DNA of 64,000 nt from Acheta domesticus (Eukaryota; Arthropoda; Insecta; Orthoptera; Gryllidae): positions 155,389,276 through 155,453,275 of the forward strand of contig JAHLJT010000631.1 of NCBI GenBank assembly GCA_031308135.1, given 5' to 3'. The notes beneath the pieces were generated by a model. The model had not been told where the DNA came from. It ran no database searches and saw nothing but the letters and a program-made list of their open reading frames with translations. The position numbers and the translations under genes are program-made. Positions 1 through 9,314 of this stretch are shown here, in pieces. The number at the start of each line of letters is the position of its first letter. Positions within the stretch are counted from its first letter, which is position 1.

Positions 1-640
1 CTCTCTTACCTTTGGCATTTTCGTTAATTCTCCTCATTGGTGCACAAGATTCAAATGGAAGTTGACGAACTCTATCTATCTCGCGTCGGAGGACAATGCC
101 CATCATGTCTTTATCGTGTAATAAATTGCCAGATTAATTTTCCCCACTGACGTGTGTTTAATTGAAAAGAGATGAACCTTCATCAGAACTATCGTTTTCA
201 AGTTCTACATGTTCGTAATGTGTCTAGTTCGATCGAAGAACATACTCCGTATTTCTCTGAATGTCAGCAAGTTTTTCTACTGTGAATTAACCACTGTTGA
301 GTATGTATCGTCGTTGACTGACAAGCTTCTTTGGGTGTAGGGTATGTCGCATATCTGGGTTCCGTTCTCTCCTTACCTTGAAAACTTCTACTTTTGAGCC
401 ACCATTTTTCGCCTTTGCATAGTAAAAGCACCACATCACCTCCTTCAATTCATCCCGCGTTCATCTCTGACGATGGCTTCGAGTTACTGCTGGCTCTGAG
501 TCCCTGGGACTAACATCCGTGGGATGGCCAGACGTCGACAAGGTGATATTAGCTCGGTTTCTGAGCAGGTATGTGACATCTGTAGAACAAGGCACGTTAA
601 GATTCATTGCATTTCTTGTTCTATCCATTTTGCTAATTGA
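1..640. other. No recognisable gene
   Basis: Both strands are dense in stops and no exon with convincing splice borders or known motif was seen. The few short ORFs lack family resemblance. It may be intergenic or intronic DNA. Confidence 0.4.
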
Positions 641-1203
641 TTTTAAGTGAAGATTCGCAGGACGCAAGTTCGAGTTAACACATCACACTTAACCTTTGGG
701 TTGTTTCCGGCCATCCGTTTCTGCGACCCACAGTGGCTTTGGGGCATCCCCCACAAGGGCCCCACAAGGGGTCCCTCCGATTGCCAGACGGCATTACTAA
801 CCCCTACGGGATTTTCACTGACTGCTGAAGGCAGCCTCTTTTGCTGGCTAATGCAATGTTCGGGACTCCACTCTAATCAGTGGCCTGGTGGGCCAACCCA
901 GTTTCTCTGCTGTACCCTCTATGGGCCGACAACAAGAAATCTAAAGGTTTATGACTCTTCCGTGTCTTCTTACTTCCCACTCTCCTCGAAATTGAGTACC
1001 TCTTAGTCTGACCCCTTACCTTCAACCTATTCAGCAAGGGAGGACCTACCGGTAGCTAGGCTACCAGTGACATAGCTGTCAGTCTCATGGGGGTTCTCAA
1101 GCTCCACCACCAACTGCAAGGTCGTGTACTCCCTAGGTTGAGTTGTTGTTGTTATTGTTATTATTATTATTAATGTTATTATTAATAATATTATTATTAT
1201 TAT
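641..1203 (+). repeat. Possible LINE 3' tail ending in an (ATT)n microsatellite
   Basis: A moderately GC-rich block that stands out from its AT-rich surroundings runs directly into a TTG/TTA/ATT-rich simple repeat at about 1141-1203. This arrangement is common at the 3' end of non-LTR retrotransposons. No reverse transcriptase remnant is visible upstream, so the assignment rests on composition and the tail only. It could also be an unrelated low-copy sequence next to a microsatellite. Confidence 0.28.
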
Positions 1204-2026
1204 GAGACCCTTACAATTCCTTAAGGGCTGTTCCCCAGGGAAGTTCCACATGGGCTTGTGTCTTTGCAGTTTGGTTGAGTACAACTATGCAAATGAATAA
1301 ATTTCATACATATTAAGCTGGTATTGATTACTGTGACAATTAGGCAATTGTTATGTAATTTGGCTGTTGATACTATCTTTTTTTTAATAGTGATATTGTA
1401 ACGAACCGTTCTTCGATTCGCTTGCCAGGGATTGAGCGCCAGTCTTCTGGCTGGTAGTTCCACGAACTTACGTGCCTCGCCGGTTTTCCGGCGGCAGCCG
1501 GTGATCTTTGCAAGAATTGGCTCCGGGTGAGATATTTTATCTTCAGGGGTGGACTCTCTGGGTTAGATTTCATAAGGGACATGGGTTCAGGTGTGTTCAA
1601 CTAGCGCTACTGAATGAAATTTCAAGTGAATTCTTTTCAATGTGGTTCCTGAGGTGAGCCCACTTGTTAATAAAATAAAAATCTCTTTGACTGACACTAC
1701 TACAATTAATTACAATTTGGTCTTGGGTCTTGAATTTTGCAATTACAAATCATTCCATGCATGCATTAGGTCATTTTTCTGTCTTGATGAGTTTCTAGTC
1801 TGACCGGCAAGTCTTTTACAATTTATGTCGTAACACTCCTCTAGTACCATTCGCTAGACAATTTCCTGATTGTCAAACAAATGATGTACGCACAGTTGAT
1901 GACGATTCTGTGAATTACTCGCTTTCATTGTAGGAATTTGGGGCCAATTCACTAATAATTTGCGTCGTGAAAGACGCCTCTGCGAAGCAGGGGCGGAGGG
2001 AAGACAGGTGCTACATTGCAGTTTAA
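1204..2026. other. No recognisable gene
   Basis: Unique-looking, AT-rich sequence apart from a GC-richer patch at about 1410-1560. No protein family, RNA gene or clear transposon end was recognised. It may be an intron of whatever gene ends at about 2317. Confidence 0.35.
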
Positions 2027-2317
2027 TATGCCGTTCAATATTTAAATGCAAAAACGTCTGGTAGATATATGTTGATTAATTCAAATAATAGATGTAGTCT
2101 GTTTTACCCTCATAAAGATGCTGTTTATTTTGTGTCTTATTTGTATGTTATTGTGCAAAAATTAATTTCAAAAGAAATAGAAAATGAGTTTTTGAAGGTA
2201 TCGAGTCATAAGAATGTTGTAGTTTCTTTAGGAGCAATGAATATTGCAGACATTCTCTTTCAAGGTCATAACTTTGAACACCATAATGTTAAGGATATTA
2301 TTAAAAAAATGATGTAA
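2027..2317 (+). CDS. Unidentified ORF, possible 3'-terminal exon
   Basis: The frame is open from about 2027 to a TAA at 2315-2317; the first ATG is at 2069. The translation is not low-complexity: a hydrophobic stretch containing VYFVSYLYVIVQKL is followed by a charged segment and then VVVSLGAMNIADIL, near the C-terminus. That last block is faintly like SGNH/OSK-type folds, but this is only a visual resemblance. A canonical AATAAA follows at 2442-2447, about 125 bases after the stop, as expected for a terminal exon with a short 3' UTR. No strong splice acceptor could be fixed, so the true 5' border is uncertain. The Ty3/gypsy element begins 19 bases after the AATAAA. It could instead be a decayed transposon gene. 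Confidence 0.35.
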   Translation, partial: YAVQYLNAKTSGRYMLINSNNRCSLFYPHKDAVYFVSYLYVIVQKLISKEIENEFLKVSSHKNVVVSLGAMNIADILFQGHNFEHHNVKDIIKKMM

Positions 2318-2441
2318 CTGCCAACCTACTTTAAAACAATTATTGAAAAAGAAAATCTGACAATTTAAAACAAAAAAACAATGTCAGAGTGTAAAAGTCG
2401 CAAGCTAAAATAGCGTTGTAACATAATAAGATATAAGCTGT

Positions 2442-2447
2442 AATAAA
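2442..2447 (+). promoter_or_regulatory. Poly(A) signal AATAAA after the unidentified ORF
   Basis: An exact AATAAA lies about 125 bases past the stop codon at 2317. The normal cleavage zone, 10-30 bases downstream, is exactly where the Ty3/gypsy element inserted. The right flank of the insertion carries a GT/T-rich run near 13255-13275 that could have been the original downstream element. Confidence 0.4.
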
Positions 2448-2460
2448 GTGTATTAAAACA

Positions 2461-2465
2461 GATAC
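2461..2465. repeat. Left target-site duplication of the gypsy element (GATAC)
   Basis: GATAC directly precedes the left LTR and is repeated at 13216-13220 directly after the right LTR. Five-base duplications are typical of Ty3/gypsy integrases. Confidence 0.85.
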
Positions 2466-3061
2466 TGTTATGTACTGGGAAATGCAGGGCAGAGAAATAA
2501 CAGTTCAGATTACACAATTTATTTCCGTTGTCCAGAGAATAACCAAATACAAGCCAGGGGTAACAGATATGCCAGTAGAAGTCCGAAACACGAAGCCAGT
2601 CAAACCAATATACCAGAAGATGTACCAATACGAAGCCAGTCCAGCCGAAAGTCCAGAAGGATAACCACTCGCTCACCACTGACGTCTTCAAAGCACCTCC
2701 GTCACGACAACACTGATCACTAGCGCGGGCTCACTCTCCAAACGCCAACTGACCGCTCCGAGCCGGCTTCCCCCTTTTATAGTAGCGGAACCGGAGTGAC
2801 GAGTCTGGATCTTCCCGCCTTTTCCGGCGGGAACGGCGGTGTCGCCTCCGCTGACCGCTGGCCCGTAATGCCTCGGCGCGGCCGGTCGCCGTCCGACCTG
2901 CCCCTGGTGGCGATCCCGGGAAGCAGGCATTCCTCCCCTGGCAGGCGGCGCGTTCGGGGCTCCGCTCCTCGGACCACACACAGTGGGCCGCAACCCACTC
3001 CCGGGGCCACAGTGGGCCTGCTAGGCTCGCCTTGGCGGGCATAAATGGTGTGTATACAGCA
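2466..3061 (-). repeat. Gypsy 3' LTR
   Basis: The 596-bp copy matches 12620-13215 with seven substitutions that I could count by eye (about 1.2%). In element orientation it begins TGCTGTATACAC and ends GTACATAACA, giving the usual TG...CA ends. Its half at about 2760-3050 is strongly GC- and CpG-rich, in contrast to the surrounding AT-rich DNA. The LTR would carry promoter and polyadenylation functions. Confidence 0.93.
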
Positions 3062-3073
3062 CCCTCCCCTCCT
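3062..3073 (-). other. Polypurine tract (plus-strand primer) of the gypsy element
   Basis: On the minus strand the 12 bases AGGAGGGGAGGG lie directly before the 3' LTR. This is where a retroelement needs an RNase H-resistant primer. The pol stop codon (TAG, 3074-3072) overlaps the tract by two bases, so coding runs right up to it with no spacer. Confidence 0.88.
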
Positions 3074-4664
3074 ATTGCGCAGGATACGGGCCGTATCTTC
3101 TGCGCAACCTCCTGCTGCTGCGCCGCCGCTCCGGTAGCTCCGTCGGCGCTGACGATTCCCTTTGCAGGGACTCCTGCTGCTGCGCCACTTCGTGTGGCCT
3201 AACAGGGGAGGGGTCTTCTGGCCTCTGTAGATAAGGCCTGAATCTTGATCGCGGCCTACCAGGCCGTTTCGTTACTCCCTCGGGTCGATGAGCTGCAGTC
3301 TCCTTAGCCCTCAACCTGCTGCTACGCCTCCTTGGAGGCGCTGCAGGCCGGGCTGCATCCTCTGGCTGCTGTGGCTCGTCGTCCATCTGTTGCTGCTCCG
3401 AATGCTGCGGCTCGCTGCCCATCGGCTGCTGCTCCGGATGCTGCGGCTCGTTGTCCGTCAGTCGGAACTCCGACTGCTGCTGCTCTTCTTCCATCGGTTG
3501 CTGCTCAGTCTGCTGTGGCTCTCTGTCCCCCGGTTGCTGTTCCGGCTGCTGCGACTCCTCTTCCATCGGTTGCTGCTCCGGCTGTTCCTGCTCGTCTCCC
3601 TGCTGCTGGTCCTGTGCGTGAGCCTGCCGGATCGCAGGTAGACACTCCGGCTGCTGGACCTCCCACTGCTGATGCTCGGGCAGCGGTAACTCCTGCCTCG
3701 TTGTTACTCGTCCGTCTACCTGCGAAGAAGGAGCATTAACACTACTGTTCCTTGGGGCTGTTCTGCAATCTTTTTCTCTCGTACTATCTAATTCTTCGAC
3801 CCAAAAAGGACGCGCTCTCAGCTGCTCCTGGTGCCTTCTGACTATCCCCTCTATTGTCCGCAAGCTGTAGCATCTTGAACCCTGAATTTCTATTACTCTG
3901 CCTGGTATCCACTTTACTGCTCCCTTGTACCATCTTACCATCACTTTAGCTCCTAACTGAAACTTAGCGTCTCGTCTTCTGCACGCTGCTTCTGCTGGAA
4001 AGAACAATGACAGCAGCGTGCGCGGTTGCCTGCCGTGCAATTTCTGGGCAGGGCTAAGTCCATCTTTGCCTGGCAGAGCCCTATACGTTGAGAGTAACTC
4101 TAGTACCGCCCCTTGTTGCTCTTTATTCTCAAAACTAGATTTCTTCATTGTTGCTTTAAACGTCTGCACGAATCTTTCTGCCTCCCCATTGGAGCGGAGG
4201 TGGAACGGCGGGGCTAAGACGTGGTCGATTCCGTTTGCTTTACAGAAGTTTTCGAATACTTCTCCCACAAATTGCGGCCCGTTGTCCGACACTATGGTGC
4301 TGGGAAGCCCCTCTATTGCCAACACTACTTGCAGTGCCTTGACCGTCGTCTCTGCTGTACAGTTCGTTAACCTCACTACATACGGGTATCCGGATGCCGC
4401 GTCCACTACCACTAACCACATTGCTCCCTGAAATGGGCCCGCGAAGTCTATATGGAGCCTGTCCCATGGCCCCCGTGGCTCCGGCCATTCTTTGAAACTA
4501 CTTCTCGGGTTTTTCTGGAAAGCTTGACACGGCTCGCAGAGCCTAACTTTATTTTCTATGTCCTTATCTATACCGGGCCAGTAACAAAACTTCCTTGCTA
4601 GCTGCTTAGTTCGTACTATCCCCCAATGCCCTCTGTGGAGATTTCCAAAACCTGTTGGCGCAAC
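3072..4664 (-). pseudogene. Gypsy integrase with long Gln/Pro/Glu-rich tail
   Basis: This pol segment would insert the cDNA into host DNA. It starts with the zinc-binding HHCC region (GHWGIV, then CEPC), followed by the catalytic core: HIDFAGP (first Asp), VSDNGPQF (second Asp) and SNGEAERFVQ (Glu), so the DDE triad is present. A GAKVMVRWYKG-like C-terminal region follows. About 150 residues of near-repeated QQPEQQP/MEEE blocks then lead into Arg-rich patches (PPRRRSSRLR, then ERRRSSRRLRRR) that end at the polypurine tract. The region is open for about 530 codons but is joined to the upstream frame only through a 1-base frameshift near 4664. The tail is much longer than usual for this group and is encoded by a degenerate minisatellite at about 3380-3620. 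Confidence 0.88.
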
Positions 4665-5203
4665 GTGCGTGGAATGACCACTCTCAGCTGGTCCCTAACT
4701 TCCAACAATACCACCCCAGCTCTTGTCTTCAACCTGTTCCTAACTCTCCAGAAACTGTTTCCCTCCAGGTTGTCGCCTTGCGCCCTACTACCTGACCTGA
4801 TGAAGCTTCTCATCTTCGCCAACTCAGTATCGGAGTCCGTGTGCTCCGCAATCTTGCGCTGATCCACTGGGAAACGCTCCATCGTTTCTTCTTGCTGCCG
4901 ATCGATGTGGAGGCATTCCGCTTCTTGATCATCGAAGCTGCTGTCTGGGCCTGCTGGTAATCTGGATAAGGCATCTGCATTACCATGCTGCGCAGTTCTT
5001 CTGAAACAGATGCTATAATTGTAATTGGTTAAAAACAACGCCCATCTCTGCAGTTTTCGCAACGTGTTGTCCGGGATTTTCTTCGCGGGGTGGAACAGCT
5101 CTACTAGTGGCTTGTGGTCGGTGACTATAATAAATTTGTGTCCATACAAGTACTCGTTGAATTTTCTAACACCAAAAATCACAGATAACGCTTCCTTCTC
5201 CAC
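4616..5203 (-). pseudogene. Gypsy RNase H and linker segment
   Basis: The translation begins EKEALSVIFGVRKF and contains IIVTDHKPL and GNADALSRL, the standard end of the RNase H domain that degrades the RNA of the RNA-DNA hybrid. A linker and the start of the integrase zinc-binding domain follow. The frame is shifted relative to 5166-5579 near 5205 and relative to the integrase near 4664. Known elements encode this region as part of one continuous pol polyprotein. Confidence 0.85.
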
Positions 5204-5579
5204 TTGAGAGAAACCGAACCTGATGTGTGTTCAAAGTTTTTGATGCGAAGGCGATCGGATGTTCCTGTCCAGATTCGTCTTTCTGAGAGAGTACCGCTCC
5301 TATTCCATAGTTCGAGGCGTCTGTCGCCAAAATGACCATCCTGTTCGGGTCAAAGTGCCTGAGCTTGGTGGCTTTAACTAATATTTTCTTAATTTTTTCA
5401 AAAGCTAATTGACAGTCCGCTGACCACACGAATTTTGCCCCCTTCCTGCGTAGAGCATTGAGCGGGGCCGCCAATTCAGCAAAGTCTGGTATGAACTTGG
5501 CGTAGTAGTTAGCTTTACCTAAAAACGATTGCAGCTGCTTGATGTCTTTGGGGGCCGGCAACTTAATAATGGCTTTCAC
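5166..5579 (-). pseudogene. Gypsy RT thumb / RNase H N-terminal segment
   Basis: The motifs LQSFLGKANYYAKFIPDF and ILATDASNYGIGAVLSQ identify the connection between reverse transcriptase and RNase H; the DAS Asp is the first RNase H catalytic residue. The frame ends at a stop caused by a shift near 5205. It overlaps the previous pol frame by a few bases at 5576-5579, where another frameshift separates them. Confidence 0.85.
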
Positions 5580-6073
5580 ATTAGCTTGCGTCGGCCTAAT
5601 ACCTTCTTCACTTGCCCTAAATACGTAATGGATGGTTTAAAAAACTCACACTTGACCAACTTCGCCGTAAGCCCTGCTGATTGAAGTTTCTGCAGTAACT
5701 TTCTCAAATTACCCATGTGTTCTTCATTAGATGCCCCTGTGAAAACAATGTCAACCAAGTAATTAATGCACCCGGGGACATCCACTATCAATTGTTCTAA
5801 AAATCTCTGGAAAATGGGCGCCGCCGAAGCTATCCCAAACGGCAGTCTCTCATATTGAAAGAGCCCTAGTGGGGTGTTAACTGTGAGGCACTTCCTTGAC
5901 TCTTCGTCTAAAGGGAGCTGCAGGTAAGCATCTCTTAAATCTATCTTAGAAAAATATTTGCCTCCTGCTAGCCTCTGAAACAACTCTTCCGGCCGGGGGA
6001 TAGGATACTTTTCAATTTCTAGTTGCGAATTCACTGTGTGTTTAAAATCCCCACACAGCCTGATACCCCCCAT
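5576..6073 (-). pseudogene. Gypsy reverse transcriptase core with damaged catalytic motif
   Basis: The palm domain is recognisable from LCGDFKHTVN, YFSKIDLRDAYLQL and LPFGIASAAPIFQ. The catalytic box, normally Tyr-x-Asp-Asp, reads YLVDI here (about 5740-5765): the first of the paired Asp residues is Val. RT activity should therefore be lost even if frameshifts were disregarded. The start is joined to the upstream frame by a shift near 6070, inside the conserved region just before the core. Confidence 0.88.
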
Positions 6074-7043
6074 CAGCTTTCTTTACTACCACCAGAGGCG
6101 TGGCCCAATTGCTCGATTTGACTGAGGTTATAATGTTCGAACTTTGCAACCTTACCAGTTCCTTGTTTACTTGCTCCCGAAGTGCTAGCGGGACGGGACG
6201 CGCTTTGCAGTATCTGGGGGTGGCTCCATCCTTCAGCTGTATGTGTGCTTCGAACTGCTCTGCCTTTCCCAATTGGTCCTGAAATAAAGCAGAAAACTCT
6301 TTACCCAGCACTTCGATCTCTTCAAATGGCACACACTCCGACACTAGATTCACTTGATCTTCAATCTTGAAGTGAAAAGCTCTGAAAGCGTCCATGCCCA
6401 TCACGTTGGTTGTGTCCGCCCTATTCACCACTGTAATTGCTATCTTCCTTGTCACTCCCTTATATCTTGCTTCCGTTTGAAACATCCCCTTTGTCTCGAT
6501 CTTGTCTTTTCCAAATGAAAACAAATTTAGCTTTGACTTGGCACACTGCGGCGCACCTATTCTCTTGTAAGTTCTTAAATTGATCAATGTTACCGGCGAG
6601 CCCGTATCAAATTGGAACTTTATAGTTTCCCCTGCTATGCCTAAATCCACTACTATTTTTGCGCTATCTTCCGTTCCCAATACCTCATTCACCATGTTGA
6701 CTTCCATTGCTTCTTCCATTTCTTCTCTTGGTTGCCGTGCTTCCCGTGCCTTCTTCTTTCCACACACCGACTGTATGTGCCCCGTTATACCACAAGCGAA
6801 ACACCTAGCATTCCTAAATCTGCACTTCTCTCTTGGATGTGACACCTCGCAAAACTTGCATGACTTGACTTTTACCCCTGGGGCCCTCTGTTGACTTTTC
6901 CACGGCTTCTCTTTGCTCGGTGAAGCTAACATCACTTCTGTTTGGCTACTTATCTGTCTGGCTGCTGTACTGGTCATTTCAAAAGTCCTGGCTATCTTCT
7001 GTACCTGCGCCAATGTCGGGTCTTCTAACTGCAGTGCCTCCAT
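6042..7043 (-). pseudogene. Gypsy gag C-terminus, protease and RT N-terminus
   Basis: The 333-residue frame carries an upstream CKFCEVSHPREKC motif and a CCHC zinc knuckle, CFACGITGHIQSVC, typical of nucleocapsid RNA binding. The protease active site FDTGSPVTLI follows, then the RT entry region including SNWATPLVVVKK. Gag and pol therefore share one frame here without an obvious programmed shift. Shifts near 7040 and 6070 break it from its neighbours on both sides. Confidence 0.87.
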
Positions 7044-7399
7044 ATTCTGACTTTGTCTTCAGGTGTGTGCTGCACTATCATGTCCCGAATTAAAGTTTCG
7101 GCGTACGACAGACCACACTCGCATCTGAAATCACAGTCTCTGGTCTGACCCGTTAATTCCGTTACCCAGTCTTTGTGAGAACTGCCCTGGCTCATTCTGC
7201 AGCGAAAAAAAATTATACCTGGCTGCCACCACGTGCGGCTTTTTTTCAAAATGCGCCGCCAACTTTCCCACAAGTTCTTCAAAATCCACTTCTTCTACTA
7301 CTTTCAACGGGAACAGTCTCTGCAACAATTCAAACAACTCGCTTCCCGAAATACTCAACAAGAAGGCCCGTTTCTGCTCACCTTCCGTTACACCATGGT
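7025..7399 (-). pseudogene. Gypsy gag middle segment, downstream half of the split gene
   Basis: This is the continuation of gag on the left side of the Penelope-like insertion. It reads through FLLSISGSELFELL and AHFEKKPHVVAARYNFF in one frame, then needs a shift to reach WVTELTGQTRDCDF and another near 7040 to join the zinc-knuckle frame. The pattern of an ARY..F segment followed by a DCDF block is usual for Mag/K02A2.6-like capsid regions. Confidence 0.75.
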
Positions 7400-7410
7400 A
7401 GAAAAAGTGC
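7400..7410. repeat. Left target-site duplication of the Penelope-like element
   Basis: AGAAAAAGTGC here is repeated exactly at 12387-12397. The two copies mark the insertion point in gypsy gag, and the gag frame resumes across them. Confidence 0.85.
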
Positions 7411-7489
7411 TTGGTTTAGTGGTGAAATGTCGTTGGCATTTAAAATTGAATGATCACCGGTGTTGTCATTGCCAACAATGTTGTTTATT

Positions 7490-7531
7490 ACAAAAGCAGC
7501 TTTCGATGGCTTAGCCATCATCCTCAGTTGT
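7490..7531 (-). ncRNA. Hammerhead-ribozyme-like motif (inverted copy)
   Basis: This is the same sequence as at 9371-9414, on the minus strand in the inverted partial copy. It has CTGAGGA, a GATGGC/GCCATC hairpin and GAAA, with short ACAA/TTGT flanks. Activity is not shown by sequence alone. Confidence 0.42.
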
Positions 7532-7911
7532 CTAGTACAAGAAAATAGCAAACAATTAATTAAACAATTAAAAGTAAGAGATAACAATAAACAAGAGATT
7601 AATATTAGGAATGGCGGATTACTAGTAATTTAAAAAACAGAACTAACATTATGTGAAATGAAAACAAAAGGAAAAGAAATTTTTTATATAACAGAAATTT
7701 AAATCTACGCAAGAAAGTGGATGAAATTGAATAGAACTTGAGAAAAAACATTTTTGTAACAGAAACATGAAATGTAAGTTGAGCCGTTCCTTACCTGCTG
7801 TCTGGAAGCCACGAAACGACTACGCGGGTTTGGGAGGGCCAAGCGGCTTAAGAACCGGGCTGCGGGGTGGTGGAGGAGAGGAGGGTTAATGGCCTGGGTG
7901 CGGTGTCCTGT

Positions 7912-8514
7912 CTATTGCGCCGCCCCGGAGGAGTGCGGTGTGAGGGTGGTGTCTAATAATAATTTCAGTAGAGGGGAGAGATTATGGTTTATATTTTCAT
8001 TCAGAAGGTTGTCATTTAAATGGATGTGGAGGTTTTCTAAAGTTAATCTAGTGTGATAATGATTTTCTATTTCCAGTATATGAATATCTGTATGTGGATC
8101 GAACGTGTGGCCTGTCTGAAGGAGGTGATTGGCAAAGTGAGATTTACAGGAGTTGTGTTTCCAAGCGTGTATGTGTTCTTTTATTCTTGTGTTGAAAGTT
8201 CTGCCTGTTTGACCAATGTATTTGGCTTCGCAGTCGTGGCAATGTAATGAGTAGACGCCGCTTTTTTCTAAAAGATCTGTGTGTGTTTTAGAGGATAGCA
8301 TTTTTCTGAGTGAGTTTTGTGATTTGAAAGAAACTTTGATACCGGCTTTGCGTATATTGTGTGCGACTTTTTCTGAAAGGTTGCCAAAATAAGGTAAGCA
8401 AGTGTACTTATCTGGTGTTTGTGCTACTGTAGAGAGTGAAGTGTACATTTTCAGTTTCTGTTTGTGTGTTTTGCGGCGTAGTATGTTGTTGATGAGTTCT
8501 GTGTCGTAGCCGTT
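7912..8514 (-). pseudogene. Inverted 3' fragment of the Penelope-like ORF
   Basis: This duplicates the end of the full ORF (from about nucleotide 11329 onward) on the opposite strand. It includes the GIY-YIG region with CHDCEAKYIGQTGR and the stop codon. It is truncated in the segment between RT and endonuclease, so it cannot encode RT. It meets the head-to-tail fragment at about 8515-8520, forming a large palindrome. Confidence 0.9.
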
Positions 8515-8520
8515 TTTGGC

Positions 8521-8991
8521 AACCTTTCAGAAAAAGTCGCACACAATATACGCAAAGCCGGTATCAAAGTTTCTTTCAAATCACAAAACTCACTCAGAAA
8601 AATGCTATCCTCTAAAACACACACAGATCTTTTAGAAAAAAGCGGCGTCTACTCATTACATTGCCACGACTGCGAAGCCAAATACATTGGTCAAACAGGC
8701 AGAACTTTCAACACAAGAATAAAAGAACACATACACGCTTGGAAACACAACTCCTGTAAATCTCACTTTGCCAATCACCTCCTTCAAACAGGCCACACGT
8801 TCGATCCACATACAGATATTCATATACTGGAAATAGAAAATCATTATCACACTAGATTAACTTTAGAAAACCTCCACATCCATTTAAATGACAACCTTCT
8901 GAATGAAAATATAAACCATAATCTCTCCCCTCTACTGAAATTATTATTAGACACCACCCTCACACCGCACTCCTCCGGGGCGGCGCAATAG
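8521..8991 (+). pseudogene. Head-to-tail 3' fragment of the Penelope-like ORF
   Basis: It is open from about 8521 to the stop at 8989-8991 and equals the last part of the full ORF, with the GIY-YIG endonuclease but no RT domain. It is part of the left pseudo-LTR, not a separate gene. Confidence 0.88.
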
Positions 8992-9314
8992 ACAGGACAC
9001 CGCACCCAGGCCATTAACCCTCCTCTCCTCCACCACCCCGCAGCCCGGTTCTTAAGCCGCTTGGCCCTCCCAAACCCGCGTAGTCGTTTCGTGGCTTCCA
9101 GACAGCAGGTAAGGAACGGCTCAACTTACATTTCATGTTTCTGTTACAAAAATGTTTTTTCTCAAGTTCTATTCAATTTCATCCACTTTCTTGCGTAGAT
9201 TTAAATTTCTGTTATATAAAAAATTTCTTTTCCTTTGTTTTCATTTCACATAATGTTAGTTCTGTTTTTTAAATTACTAGTAATCCGCCATTCCTAATAT
9301 TAATCTCTTGTTTA

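Noticed and set aside
2688..3044. Several 77-103-codon ORFs in the gypsy LTR, also at 12842-13198
   Set aside because: They lie in GC-rich noncoding LTR sequence, overlap in different frames and strands, and do not continue into gag or pol.
3288..3739. Plus-strand ORFs of 117 and 135 codons
   Set aside because: They mirror the minus-strand integrase tail repeat; Leu/Ala-rich composition is what the complement of CAG/CCG-rich codons gives.
3072..7043. Endogenous retrovirus with envelope
   Set aside because: Integrase runs straight into the polypurine tract and 3' LTR; there is no room for or trace of an envelope gene, so this is a plain Ty3/gypsy retrotransposon.
8053..8247. 64-codon ORF repeated at 8656-8850 and 11586-11780
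   Set aside because: It is the antisense of the GIY-YIG coding region in all three Penelope copies.
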